Below are positions 34,691 through 43,856 of a stretch of DNA of 64,000 bases, in pieces (position 1 is the first letter of the stretch; every line of letters starts with the position of its first letter). A model generated the notes under the pieces. That model was not told the DNA's origin. It saw nothing but the letters and a program-made list of their open reading frames with translations, and did not search any database. This DNA comes from Sphingobacteriales bacterium UTBCD1 (GTDB taxonomy: Bacteria > Bacteroidota > Bacteroidia > Chitinophagales > Chitinophagaceae), in assembly GCA_002066995.1 (NCBI GenBank), contig MWTC01000052.1, positions 1 through 64,000 on the forward strand. Reading direction: 5' to 3'. The translations under genes and the position numbers were made by a program.

Positions 34691-34864
34691 ATGTATTTAA
34701 ACAGGTTGTTTAGCGGATGTGCGGTTATGAATGTGAATAACTGTTTAACGGCTCTCCAATAGATAAAACAATTGTTAGTATAAGAATCATCAATATTATT
34801 CACATTAACATCAGATTGATTTGTTGGTTTGAATTTATTATATATCTTTTCATAACGAATCAAT
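34691..34864. promoter_or_regulatory. SET-operon promoter region with 11-bp inverted repeat
   Basis: A TTG at 34821-34823 is followed after 19 bases by TATCTTTT (34843-34850), near the Bacteroidota promoter pattern, with ATG at 34865 just after. AATGTGAATAA (34730-34740) and TTATTCACATT (34796-34806) form a perfect 11-bp inverted repeat 55 bases apart, just upstream of the -33 box. It could be a regulator site or part of the helicase 3' end. A 23-codon frame 34691-34762 is noted under rejected items. Confidence 0.4.
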
Positions 34865-35371
34865 ATGATAACACTTACTGACCCCGGTTATCGCCTGATA
34901 AGTGATCATGGCTTTGCCGAAGTGAGATTAAACCTCACCAACAATCAAAAGACATTAATTGCAATGCGTCCGTTCAGGGCGGGAGAACTGTTCTCGACAT
35001 TTTCTGCAAAGGAAATTATGAGAGAGCCCAACTACCTTTCTTTCCAGGTCGGACCACATAAGCACATTATGATTGATCCGGAATTCCTGCAGTGCATTAA
35101 CCATAGTTGTAATCCCAATACGTTTTTTGATACATACGCTATGCGTGTGATCACTTTACGGCCTGTTAAACGGGGAGAAGAACTGACATGGTTTTATCCG
35201 TCTGCTGAATGGGAAATGGCACAAACATTCCAATGTTTTTGCGGTAGTCCAAATTGTTTAGGTGAAATCAAAGGAGCCGCTTATCTTGCAAAGAGTGTTT
35301 TAAATCAATATAAGCTAACCCGGTTCATTCAACAACAACTGCATGATCGTTCAAACGAAGAGAGGGCATAA
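34865..35371 (+). CDS. SET domain methyltransferase-like protein
   Basis: A 168-residue free-standing SET domain. Conserved core: PFRAGELFSTF (residues 36-46), the NHSCNPNT motif at 79-86 (S-adenosylmethionine/knot), EELTWFYPS at 105-113 (active-site Tyr111), and a post-SET cysteine cluster (C124, C126, C131 in CFCGSPNC). SET enzymes methylate lysine residues. It is the first gene of a three-gene unit; the next ATG overlaps its end by 29 bases. The target is not known; the ligase neighbours suggest a ligated peptide or protein, which is inference. Confidence 0.88.
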   Translation: MITLTDPGYRLISDHGFAEVRLNLTNNQKTLIAMRPFRAGELFSTFSAKEIMREPNYLSFQVGPHKHIMIDPEFLQCINHSCNPNTFFDTYAMRVITLRPVKRGEELTWFYPSAEWEMAQTFQCFCGSPNCLGEIKGAAYLAKSVLNQYKLTRFIQQQLHDRSNEERA

Positions 35372-36482
35372 AAAAAGACTGCAAAAGAATACTACCCCCA
35401 CACTGGATCAGCTAAAGATATGGGTATTGTATCCTTATTTTGAAACAGATGATCCCAACCTCAAACACTATTATGATTTCTCACATAGTCTTGGTGAATT
35501 CACAAAAGTTTTCAGGGAATTAAATGCCGACTGGATATGGCAACCTGTAACAACAGATAATTTTAAAGAAGTTATCAGCATCATCAGAAAAAAGTCAAAG
35601 GGGAAAATTCCTTTTGTATTCAATCTATGTGATGGCGATGAGATCAATAATACGCCGGGGGTATCTGTAATTCATGAGCTCGAAAAACATAAGATTCTTT
35701 ATTCGGGCTCTGATACATATTTCTATGATATCACTTCGTCAAAGATACCAATGAAGAAGGCATTTGACAGAGCTAAAGTATCTACTGCAAAATGGGAGGT
35801 TGTTGATGGAAGCGAAGAGTCCATTGTGGGAATTTGTGAAAGATTGGGACCTCCCCTGCTAATCAAACCCGCAGTATCCGGGGGCAGCATGGGGGTTTCT
35901 GTAAAAAATGTAGTTCATACAGATAAAGAAGCGATCGGGCGAATCAGGGAGCTGAACCAGGGATATCGGGGCTGGCAATTAACCACGGGGGGGTTATTTG
36001 TAGAACAATTCATCAAAGGTCCCGAATATACCACAATGATCGTAGGATCATACAAGCATCCTGAATCATGTATTGTATATAAACCTGTAGAGCGGATATT
36101 TCATGAATCACTTTCGGAAGAAGAGCGTTTTTTATCTTTTGACAGGCTTTGGGAGATTTATGAGGATGAAATGCCAATGCCAAACGGAGGAAGTTTCTAT
36201 CATTATGAACCCTGTGATCCAGAACTTTCGGAAAGGATATGTAAAATTAGCCTGGAAGCATATTATGCGGTCAAGGGGGTTGGCTATACAAGAATAGATA
36301 TCCGGATGGATGCGGTAACAAAAAAATTATATGTTCTGGAAGTAAATGCCCAATGCGGATTAAGCGAAGACGAAGACTATACTTCCATCGGGGCCATACT
36401 GCGCTTTTCCGGAAAATCGTTTACACAACTGGTTGAAGAAATTATTTATGACACTATAGCAAACCGGGGCATAGCCCGGTAA
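35343..36482 (+). CDS. ATP-grasp ligase, D-Ala-D-Ala-ligase-like (SET-associated)
   Basis: A 379-residue ATP-grasp enzyme. N-terminal domain with FVFNLCDGDE (92-100); ATP-binding LLIKPAVSGGSMGVSVK (Lys175); LFVEQFIKGPEYTTMIVG; IVYKPVERIF; and Mg2+-binding residues in RIDIRMD (Asp319) and VLEVNAQCG (Glu333, Asn335). ATP-grasp ligases form acyl-phosphates and join carboxylates to amines or thiols, as in peptide-bond synthesis. Substrates unknown. It starts inside the end of the SET gene and ends 7 bases before the fusion gene. Confidence 0.9.
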   Translation: MIVQTKRGHKKRLQKNTTPTLDQLKIWVLYPYFETDDPNLKHYYDFSHSLGEFTKVFRELNADWIWQPVTTDNFKEVISIIRKKSKGKIPFVFNLCDGDEINNTPGVSVIHELEKHKILYSGSDTYFYDITSSKIPMKKAFDRAKVSTAKWEVVDGSEESIVGICERLGPPLLIKPAVSGGSMGVSVKNVVHTDKEAIGRIRELNQGYRGWQLTTGGLFVEQFIKGPEYTTMIVGSYKHPESCIVYKPVERIFHESLSEEERFLSFDRLWEIYEDEMPMPNGGSFYHYEPCDPELSERICKISLEAYYAVKGVGYTRIDIRMDAVTKKLYVLEVNAQCGLSEDEDYTSIGAILRFSGKSFTQLVEEIIYDTIANRGIAR

Positions 36483-36489
36483 TTTCAAT

Positions 36490-37983
36490 ATGAAGATCTG
36501 TGTATTACTTCCCGATTATTCAACCACATCGGTTGATTATAAAGAGTATGATCCTGTACGTAATTTGTCTGCATTGATGCCCGAAGCTCAAATGGATCAT
36601 GTATTTATTAATAAGCTAAGCACGTATAAACAATTACGGGATTTGGGCAAAAAAGGGTATGACATCTTTGTTAATCTATGCGAAGGCTACCCGGACTGGG
36701 AAGTGCCCGGTTATGATATTTATTTTAATGCGGAACTATTGAATCTTCCGATAACAGGACCCGGCACCAGGTTATTTGATGTGCCTAAGAAATTGATGAA
36801 GTATGTTGCTTATTCCGAAGGAGTGAAAGTTCCGGCTTATGCATTGATCAGCTCATTGGATGAAATTAAAAGTGAAACACAACATTTAAACTATCCCCTA
36901 TTCGTTAAACCGGCACATTCTGGTGACAGTCGCGGCATTGATGAACATTCATTGGTTCATAATGTTGAAGAGTTAAAAAATAAATGTGCATCAATTATTG
37001 AAGAACATGGTTCCCTGCTGGTGGAAGAGTATATATCCGGGAGAGAGTTTACGGTTCTGGTTGCCGCCAATGCAGATAATCCGAAAGAGTGCACCACTTT
37101 TAAGCCGGTAGAATATATTTTTCCGGAAGGCCTGGAGTTCAAAACTTATGCATTAAAAACATGGGAACTTCATCCAGACTGTAATCATCCTTGCAATGAT
37201 CCTGATTTGGAAAAAGAATTGAGAGCAGCTGCAAAAAGAATATTTCAGGCTTTCAGTGGAGTGGGCTATTGCAGGATGGATTTCCGGGTGAACGAAAAAG
37301 GAGAGATCTATTTTCTTGAATTAAACTTTACCTGCTCTGTTTTTTATACCGATGGGTGGGATGGCTCAGCAGATTTTATTTTAAAATTTGACGGCATTGG
37401 CCAGGCCGGCTTTCTGAGGCATATCATAGAAGAAGGGATAGCAAGGCATAAAAGAAAGCAAAAGCCATTCGAAATAAAAGGAAATTCCATTGCCGGATTT
37501 GGAATTTATGCAAACCGGGAGATTCCTGCAGGTGAAATTGTTTTTTATGGTGAGGGTAAAGCGCAACGTATCATTTCCAGGCGATACATGGAAAGAAACT
37601 GGAATGAGAGAGAAAAAGAAAATTTCAGGCGTTATGCCTACCCGATAAGTAAAGAGGTATATATTTTATGGGATGTAGATCCTTCAGAATGGGCGCCACA
37701 AAACCATAGTTGTGATCCTAATACTGAATTTAACGGGTTGAATGTAATAGCAATAAAAAATATCAGTAAAGGCGAAGAGCTTACACTGGATTATGCCCGC
37801 TTTTTAGATGAATCTATGGAGCCTTTTCAGTGTTCTTGCTCATCTCCAGATTGCAGGGGAATGATTTTCGGAATAAAAGACATGTCTGTTACCTATAAAG
37901 AACAATTAAAAAAACCGGGTAGAAGACACTCACGCCCTATCGCCCCATATAAACCATCAGTATCTGAACATCAGAAGGGTTAA
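36490..37983 (+). CDS. ATP-grasp ligase fused to a C-terminal SET domain
   Basis: Residues 1-318 are an ATP-grasp enzyme paralogous to its neighbour: VNLCEGYPDW (61-70), PLFVKPAHSGDSRGI (Lys140), LLVEEYISGREFTVLV, CTTFKPVEYIFPEGL, CRMDFRVN (Asp264) and FLELNFTC (Glu277, Asn279). Residues ~325-461 are a SET domain: GIYANREIPAGEIV, NHSCDPNT (405-412), EELTLDYARF (429-438; Tyr435) and CSCSSPDC (C448, C450, C455). A short basic tail ends the protein. The two activities on one chain point to joint action on one substrate. The 3' end overlaps mnmG tail-to-tail by 47 bases. Confidence 0.92.
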   Translation: MKICVLLPDYSTTSVDYKEYDPVRNLSALMPEAQMDHVFINKLSTYKQLRDLGKKGYDIFVNLCEGYPDWEVPGYDIYFNAELLNLPITGPGTRLFDVPKKLMKYVAYSEGVKVPAYALISSLDEIKSETQHLNYPLFVKPAHSGDSRGIDEHSLVHNVEELKNKCASIIEEHGSLLVEEYISGREFTVLVAANADNPKECTTFKPVEYIFPEGLEFKTYALKTWELHPDCNHPCNDPDLEKELRAAAKRIFQAFSGVGYCRMDFRVNEKGEIYFLELNFTCSVFYTDGWDGSADFILKFDGIGQAGFLRHIIEEGIARHKRKQKPFEIKGNSIAGFGIYANREIPAGEIVFYGEGKAQRIISRRYMERNWNEREKENFRRYAYPISKEVYILWDVDPSEWAPQNHSCDPNTEFNGLNVIAIKNISKGEELTLDYARFLDESMEPFQCSCSSPDCRGMIFGIKDMSVTYKEQLKKPGRRHSRPIAPYKPSVSEHQKG

Positions 37984-39799
37984 TTCCAGATATGCGGCTT
38001 GCCTGACCCAGTGTTCTTGGCTTCACGTTATTTAATTTTTCCCGGGCCTCATTTCCCAGGGCTACAATTTTTTTATAATCAAAGTTTTCCGGTATTTGAA
38101 GTTCTTCTAATAAGACCATTTTCTTTACCAGCTCTTTTTCTTTCTCAATATATACATCATACTTAATCTGGATTGAAGCCTGTTCAAGATATTCTTTTTT
38201 ATAACCAATCAACAGGTTTTCAAGCCTGGGGCACATCAACATAAGGTCAATTAATTCTATTTCCGGGCGCAGCAGGATCTTTTGAACTTTTTGCTTTTCA
38301 AAAATTTGCGATGAGTTGATTTTTTCTAAATAAGGATTGATTTCTTCTGGTTCAAGTGTTAGTGTTTCAAGAACCATTTTGATCCTGTCTACAGATTCTT
38401 TTTTTATCCGCGCCTGTTCCATTCTTTTCTGAGAAGCAAGGCCCAGGCGGTAGCCCAATTGGGTTAATCTCAGGTCCGCATTATCCTGTCTTAATAATGT
38501 TCTGAATTCTGCCCTTGATGTAAACATTCGGTATGGTTCTTTTGTACCCTTGCTGATCAGATCGTCGATCAATACACCGATATAAGCATCACTTCTTTTT
38601 AAAATTAAGGGCTCCAAAGAATTAATTTTTTGATGTGCATTTATTCCTGCTATCAACCCCTGGCAAGCAGCTTCTTCATAGCCGGTAGTACCGTTGATTT
38701 GCCCTGCAAAAAACAGATTCTCTATTAGCCTGGTTTCCAGTGAGTAATACAGTTGGGTCGGTGGAAAATAATCGTATTCTATGGCATAACCAGGACGAAA
38801 TATTTTTGCATTTTCAAACCCCGGAATTATACGAATAGCTTCGTATTGAACTTCTTCCGGCAATGAAGTTGAGAAACCATTTACATACACCTCTATTGTG
38901 CTCCACCCTTCCGGTTCTACAAATAGCTGATGTCTCTCTTTATCTGAAAACCGGTTGATTTTGTCCTCAATACTAGGACAGTATCTGGGGCCCGTTCCTT
39001 CTATCCTACCCGTAAACATCGGACTTTTATCAAAACCAGTTTTTAAGATGTCGTGAACTTTTTTATTCGTATAAGTTATCCAGCAGCTTCTTTGATTTTG
39101 TGGTTTAGAAGTCTCAAGAAATGAAAAACCGGTAATTTCTTTGTCTCCAGGCTGTTCTTCCATTTTCGAATAGTCTAAACTTCTCCCATCAACCCTTGGA
39201 GGTGTACCTGTTTTAAGTCTCTGGCTCTCAAATCCTAGCGATACTAACTGTTCAGTTAACCCGCTTGCAGATCGTTCCCCCATTCTGCCGCCGCCAAAAT
39301 TTTTTTCCCCTACATGTATAATTCCATTTAAGAATGTTCCATTAGTTAGTACAACTGCTTTTGATCTTATTTCATGTCCTAAGCCCGTAATTACACCAAA
39401 TACTTTATTATTACGAACCACAATTGATTTAACTATATCCTGATAAAAATCAAGATTTGGAGTCTTTTCAAGCATTTCACGCCATTTGAGCGAAAAAAGC
39501 ATTCTGTCGTTTTGGGTTCTGGGGCTCCACATAGCCGGGCCTTTAGACCTGTTGAGCATCCTGAATTGGATCATTGATAAATCGCTTACAATACCAGAAT
39601 ATCCACCAAGAGCATCAATTTCTCTAACTATTTGGCCTTTGGCAATACCCCCCATGGCCGGATTGCAGCTCATTTGAGCAATGGTCTGCATATTCATAGT
39701 AATTAAAAGGGTCTTTGAACCCATATTTGCTGCCGCTGCAGCAGCTTCGCTTCCGGCATGGCCCGCTCCTACTACTATTAAATCGTATTCCTGAAACAC
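37937..39799 (-). CDS. mnmG: tRNA uridine-5-carboxymethylaminomethyl modification enzyme MnmG
   Basis: The FAD-dependent enzyme with MnmE makes cmnm5U/nm5U at wobble position 34. Of 620 residues, the FAD site VVGAGHAGSEAAAAAANMG is near the N-terminus, followed by CNPAMGGIAKGQIVREIDA, TGTPPRVDGRSLDYSKME, FRPGYAIEYDYFPPTQL, CQGLIAGINAH and RAEFRTLLRQDNADLRLT. mnmE is not in the window. A minus-strand gene with its stop (TAG) inside the convergent fusion gene. Confidence 0.97.
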   Translation of the reverse strand: MFQEYDLIVVGAGHAGSEAAAAAANMGSKTLLITMNMQTIAQMSCNPAMGGIAKGQIVREIDALGGYSGIVSDLSMIQFRMLNRSKGPAMWSPRTQNDRMLFSLKWREMLEKTPNLDFYQDIVKSIVVRNNKVFGVITGLGHEIRSKAVVLTNGTFLNGIIHVGEKNFGGGRMGERSASGLTEQLVSLGFESQRLKTGTPPRVDGRSLDYSKMEEQPGDKEITGFSFLETSKPQNQRSCWITYTNKKVHDILKTGFDKSPMFTGRIEGTGPRYCPSIEDKINRFSDKERHQLFVEPEGWSTIEVYVNGFSTSLPEEVQYEAIRIIPGFENAKIFRPGYAIEYDYFPPTQLYYSLETRLIENLFFAGQINGTTGYEEAACQGLIAGINAHQKINSLEPLILKRSDAYIGVLIDDLISKGTKEPYRMFTSRAEFRTLLRQDNADLRLTQLGYRLGLASQKRMEQARIKKESVDRIKMVLETLTLEPEEINPYLEKINSSQIFEKQKVQKILLRPEIELIDLMLMCPRLENLLIGYKKEYLEQASIQIKYDVYIEKEKELVKKMVLLEELQIPENFDYKKIVALGNEAREKLNNVKPRTLGQASRISGINPSDVQILMVYMGR

Positions 39800-39905
39800 T
39801 TTTATTAATTAAAGATTGCAAAAGTAATTCCATTGAAGGAAAGAAGAGAAATAAGTGAGTTAAATGACACTTTTCACGTGAAAAATAAACATATAATTGT
39901 GACCA

Positions 39906-40352
39906 TCAAATAGTTGTATAAATAGATAAATAATAGTCCTCTTTTTCTCTCATTGTCCCGGCCTCTATATTTGTCTTGTCATTGTAGCCACACAAATGCA
40001 AAGAACCGTGAAATATAACCCTAAGGAGTTCATTTTTGAAAGAGATTTTCATTCGTTTTGCATTAGCCATTACCCTGTCAATACTGATATAAGCCTCACC
40101 CTGTATAATTTCTTTATTATCAGATAGATTAAACGTGATGATATCGGTGAAATAGTTATGATTCAGGTAGGCTTTATTGATTTTTAAGAGGTCGTTGTCA
40201 GAACAAAATATATAATTCATGCTGTTAAGCTCTTTTCCCTCCTTTAAAAAAATTGTTTCAATAAATGTCTTAAGACTGTTGCTGTTTCTTAAATAATATT
40301 TCTTATTCGGGTAAAAAAAGTTAATTAAAGGCTTTGCATTGGGTTTCGACAT
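39906..40352 (-). CDS. ybeY: rRNA maturation endoribonuclease YbeY
   Basis: A 148-residue metal-dependent RNase for 16S rRNA maturation and ribosome quality control. The signature VIFHGSLHLCGYND-KT carries two His plus a third ligand at Asp/Lys instead of His (GYDH in E. coli); Bacteroidota YbeY proteins commonly have GY-x-D-K here, so the enzyme is probably active. Start at ATG 40350-40352 (MSKPNAKPLINFF); the longer frame to 40448 overlaps feoA. Confidence 0.93.
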   Translation of the reverse strand: MSKPNAKPLINFFYPNKKYYLRNSNSLKTFIETIFLKEGKELNSMNYIFCSDNDLLKINKAYLNHNYFTDIITFNLSDNKEIIQGEAYISIDRVMANAKRMKISFKNELLRVIFHGSLHLCGYNDKTNIEAGTMREKEDYYLSIYTTI

Positions 40353-40412
40353 AATTACAAAGTTTGTGAGAAACGGAAGAAAATCAATATTAGATTTGCT
40401 GCATAGAAAAAA

Positions 40413-40643
40413 ATGGATAAAAAACTTTCGGAATTGAAGCCGGGACAATCGGCCATTATCAGGAAATTCAATAGTGCAGAAATTTCTTTAAAATTAATGG
40501 AAATGGGTTGTTTGCCCGGGGAAAATGTAATATTGGAACAAATTGCTCCTTTGGGGGATCCTATTTCAATAACAGTTGCCGGTTATAAATTAAGTTTACG
40601 CCTGGATGAGGCAGAAGAAATTATTATTGATATAATTAATTGA
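40413..40643 (+). CDS. feoA: FeoA SH3-like ferrous transport accessory protein
   Basis: A 76-residue FeoA: LSELKPGQSAIIRKF, LKLMEMGCLPGENVIL and PISITVAGYKLSLRLDEAEE match the SH3-like domain that regulates FeoB. feoB is not next to it but 3.2 kb downstream on the other strand (43857-45977), with nadD, chrA and an amidohydrolase between. It starts 13 bases before nadD ends upstream of that gene, and probably shares a transcript with nadD. Confidence 0.9.
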   Translation: MDKKLSELKPGQSAIIRKFNSAEISLKLMEMGCLPGENVILEQIAPLGDPISITVAGYKLSLRLDEAEEIIIDIIN

Positions 40644-40656
40644 TAATCAGCTGTAT

Positions 40657-41232
40657 ATGATAATAGGTCTTTATTTTGGCTCGTTCAATCCCATACATAT
40701 AGGCCATCTTATCATTGCAAACCATGTCCTGAATGAGACAGATCTGAAAAAGATCTGGTTTGTTGTATCGCCACAGAACCCGTTAAAAACAGAATCGGGA
40801 TTACTTAACGAATACCAGCGACTGCATTTGCTCAGGCTTGCCACCGAAGATGATACCCGTATAAAAGTATCAGATATTGAATTTCATCTGCCCAGGCCAT
40901 CTTTCACCTCAAATACACTTGCGTATTTACAAGAAAAATATCCGGCACGTCAATTTAAAATTATCATGGGCAGTGACAGTTTTCAAAATCTTCATAAATG
41001 GAAAAATTGGGAAACGATTGTTTCGAATTACGAGATTATTGTTTACCTGAGGCCCGGATTTGAAATTGAAAATAAAATTCAGGCAAAACTCATTATTCTC
41101 AATGCGCCGCTGCTTGAAATTTCTTCTACACACATAAGAGAATTAATTGCTCAAAAAAAGTCTGCCCGCTATCTTGTTACCGACAAAGTGTATGAAGAAA
41201 TATTGAAAGGTAGATATTATGTAAAAAAATAG
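40657..41232 (+). CDS. nadD: Nicotinate-nucleotide adenylyltransferase
   Basis: The 191-residue enzyme makes nicotinate adenine dinucleotide from NaMN and ATP. It carries the class motifs [20 protein letters not shown] and the C-terminal SSTHIRELI (ISS-T-IR), and [11 protein letters not shown] and [16 protein letters not shown]. It follows feoA by 13 bases. Its 3' end overlaps chrA tail-to-tail by 16 bases. Confidence 0.96.
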   Translation: MIIGLYFGSFNPIHIGHLIIANHVLNETDLKKIWFVVSPQNPLKTESGLLNEYQRLHLLRLATEDDTRIKVSDIEFHLPRPSFTSNTLAYLQEKYPARQFKIIMGSDSFQNLHKWKNWETIVSNYEIIVYLRPGFEIENKIQAKLIILNAPLLEISSTHIRELIAQKKSARYLVTDKVYEEILKGRYYVKK

Positions 41233-42458
41233 CCCAACATAAGACAGACAACAACAATAATGGGTGAGGGTATCCGGGTGTATTTTAGAAGTGTAAAAGT
41301 TCCAAGGATCACACCTAAGTTCAAAAAACTGATCGTTTTTGCTTCCATCAGTGAGATATCTTTCATCATATAAAATGTAGCGGCTATCATAATACCCACT
41401 ACCACCGCATTGATTCCTTCTAATGATCGGTAAACAGCTGCATATTTTTTTAGATGACTCCAGATAGGAAAGAAGAACAGGACAAGTAATGCACTTGGTA
41501 AAAATATTGCGATCGTTCCTATCAGGCAGCCTATAATATGCATTTCGGTGCCCATTTCTTTTAGTGCCATTCCTCCTGCAAATGACGCAATTGAGAAAAC
41601 AGGTCCGGGCATGGCCCTTATGATCCCCATTCCTGTGTACATATCCTCCTTATTGATCTGTATCACATTGGAATCTTTTCTTTTCATTTCCAATGGACGT
41701 ACGCTAAATTGTTCATACATCATTGGCATCAATACTTGTCCTCCTCCGAAGATCAGGCTGCCCATCCGGTATGTGTTTTCAAAAAGATTGATAGGTTTTC
41801 TTTCGGGCCAGTCTTCTTTTCTTGCTTTTTCGCTGAGTACACCGGCAAAAATGAAAATGATGCCGAATAGCCAGAAGTTCCACCAGCGTATTTTCCGGGG
41901 CTTAACCTCTGTTTGTGGAATGCGTTTCCTGCTCAGGTTGGTGGTTATTCCTCCAAGCACAATCAAAGCGGGAAATATCCAGGGCTGCCGGAAGAAAAAA
42001 TAAGTTGCTAATGTAGAAAAGATCATTATCAGCCATGTTATCGTATTTTTAATTGCAACAGAGAAGGTGGCGACAGAAGCATATACCAAATAACCTACAG
42101 CCATCGGGATGATAAATTTAAAAATATCGGTATGCAATGCGTTTTTATCAATGTAGTGAAGCACAAATGAAAGAGCTCCCATCAGAATACTTGCGGGCAG
42201 TATCCAGATAATTAATGACAGAACTGCGAGAGGAATTCCGCCTCTCTTATATCCGATTAGTGTAATTGTTTGTGTTGATGAAGCCCCGGGCAACAACTGG
42301 CAAAAAGCGGTATATTCCATCAATTCTTCTTCTGTAATGTAGGGTCGCTGACGGACAAAAGTTTTTATCATCATTGCTATATGAGCCTGGGGGCCCCCAA
42401 AAGCAGTAATACTGTTTAAAAAGACAGCACGTAAAAAATGACGGTGGCGGAGCAGCAT
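41217..42458 (-). CDS. chrA: Chromate transporter family protein (two-domain ChrA)
   Basis: A 413-residue membrane protein with two CHR halves. The first has [14 protein letters not shown] and [13 protein letters not shown]; the second has [17 protein letters not shown] and [20 protein letters not shown], each matching the duplicated CHR motif (FGGP-x-AH; PGP). About ten transmembrane helices are expected. It exports chromate, or in many bacteria transports another anion, so substrate is uncertain. Convergent with nadD. Confidence 0.92.
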   Translation of the reverse strand: MLLRHRHFLRAVFLNSITAFGGPQAHIAMMIKTFVRQRPYITEEELMEYTAFCQLLPGASSTQTITLIGYKRGGIPLAVLSLIIWILPASILMGALSFVLHYIDKNALHTDIFKFIIPMAVGYLVYASVATFSVAIKNTITWLIMIFSTLATYFFFRQPWIFPALIVLGGITTNLSRKRIPQTEVKPRKIRWWNFWLFGIIFIFAGVLSEKARKEDWPERKPINLFENTYRMGSLIFGGGQVLMPMMYEQFSVRPLEMKRKDSNVIQINKEDMYTGMGIIRAMPGPVFSIASFAGGMALKEMGTEMHIIGCLIGTIAIFLPSALLVLFFFPIWSHLKKYAAVYRSLEGINAVVVGIMIAATFYMMKDISLMEAKTISFLNLGVILGTFTLLKYTRIPSPIIVVVCLMLGYFFT

Positions 42459-42547
42459 TTGACCTTAAATATAAAAAAACAACTTAACAATGAAATGAAA
42501 TTGATCACGAAGCTTAATTTATACTTATATTCATAAAAAAAATAGTT

Positions 42548-43852
42548 ATGAAAAACAGGATTGCTGCTATTTTTTTAATTGTATGCACTATGCAGTTGCA
42601 GGCACAAAACAATTCTGCCGCATTAAAACAAAAGATTATTGAAACAGTAGACAAAGTTGAAGCGCAATGCATTGCCTGGCGGAGAGATTTTCATCAGCAC
42701 CCTGAATTGGGAAATCATGAATTCAGGACTGCGAAGATTGTAGCTGATTATCTCAAAAGTTTGGGTCTTGAAGTAAAAGAAGGGGTGGCCAAAACAGGTG
42801 TTGTGGGAATTTTAAAAGGAGGATCGCCGGGTCCCTGTATTGCGCTGAGAGCAGATATGGACGGATTACCAATCACTGAAAAAACAAATCTTTCGTTTGC
42901 TTCAAAAGAAAAAGAAACTTACAACGGACAAGAAGTGGGAGTGATGCACGCCTGTGGTCATGATTCGCATGTGGCCATTATGATGAGTGTTGCAAAAGTA
43001 CTTTCTGATATGAAAAAAGACCTTAAAGGGACAGTGAAATTTATTTTTCAACCGGCAGAGGAAGGTCCGCCCGAAGGTGAAGAGGGTGGGGCAAAGCTTA
43101 TGATAAAAGAAGGGGTTATGAGCGATCCAAAAGTGGATGTAATATTAGGCTTGCATATATGGTCATCGGTGGAAGCAGGAAAGATCAATTACAAACCAGG
43201 TTCTTTCATGGCTTCATCCGACTGGTTTTCAATAAAGGTAAAAGGTAAAGGAAGTCATGGTGCGAATCCATGGCTTGGTATTGACCCAATCGTTGTTTCC
43301 GCACAGATCATTGAAGCGTTGCAAACTATAGTTAGCCGCCAATCGGAGCTCACAAAAGCACCGGTGATCATAACGGTAGGTAAAATTGAAGGTGGCGTGA
43401 GGAGTAATATTATTCCCGATGATTGTGCCATGTATGGAACCATTAGAACACTCGATCCTGAAATGCAGGCTGAAGTACAGGAAAAAATAAAAAGAACCGT
43501 AACAAATATTGCAGAAGCTTCTGGAGCAACGGCAGAGATTGTGTTCGACACAAAAACACTGGTGACATATAATGATCCAGTCCTGGTTAAAAAGATGCTT
43601 TCTTCATTGCAAACCGCAGCAGGTAATGACAATGTAATGGAATCTGAATGGCAGACAGGAGCCGAAGATTTTTCTTATTATGGCACTAAAGCACCCGCCT
43701 TCTTTTTCTTTTTGGGCGGGATGCCCAAAGGAATGGACCCGAAAAAGGCGCCTCCGCATCATACCTCAGAATTTTATATTGATGAAAGCGGATTTAAAAC
43801 AGGCATCAAAGCCTTTTGCAACCTTGTGTTTGATTATATGAATATGAAGTAA
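42548..43852 (+). CDS. Exported M20 family amidohydrolase/peptidase
   Basis: A signal peptide (MKNRIAAIFLIVCTMQLQA-Q) precedes a 410-residue metal-dependent amidohydrolase of the hippurate hydrolase/IAA-amino-acid hydrolase type. Metal ligands and catalytic residues are visible in MHACGHDSHVAIMMSV, FQPAEEGPPEGEEGG, LGLHIWSS, and HHTSEFYID near the C-terminus. It likely removes N-acyl groups from amino acids or cleaves small amides in the periplasm. Substrate unknown. Confidence 0.92.
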   Translation: MKNRIAAIFLIVCTMQLQAQNNSAALKQKIIETVDKVEAQCIAWRRDFHQHPELGNHEFRTAKIVADYLKSLGLEVKEGVAKTGVVGILKGGSPGPCIALRADMDGLPITEKTNLSFASKEKETYNGQEVGVMHACGHDSHVAIMMSVAKVLSDMKKDLKGTVKFIFQPAEEGPPEGEEGGAKLMIKEGVMSDPKVDVILGLHIWSSVEAGKINYKPGSFMASSDWFSIKVKGKGSHGANPWLGIDPIVVSAQIIEALQTIVSRQSELTKAPVIITVGKIEGGVRSNIIPDDCAMYGTIRTLDPEMQAEVQEKIKRTVTNIAEASGATAEIVFDTKTLVTYNDPVLVKKMLSSLQTAAGNDNVMESEWQTGAEDFSYYGTKAPAFFFFLGGMPKGMDPKKAPPHHTSEFYIDESGFKTGIKAFCNLVFDYMNMK

Positions 43853-43856
43853 GAAA

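Noticed and set aside
34691-34762. 23-codon plus-strand frame (MYLNRLFSGCAVMNVNNC and so on) upstream of the SET operon as a precursor peptide
   Set aside because: Attractive as a substrate for the ligase/methyltransferase cluster, but no ribosome binding site, no leader/core character, and length is within chance. Would need conservation in homologous operons.
34645-34863. 72-codon minus-strand frame at the end of the helicase gene
   Set aside because: Overlaps the coding end of the helicase, AT-rich, without motif or promoter.
39906-40352. YbeY called inactive for lacking the third metal-binding His
   Set aside because: Bacteroidota YbeY often has Asp-Lys at this place, so it is a lineage feature.
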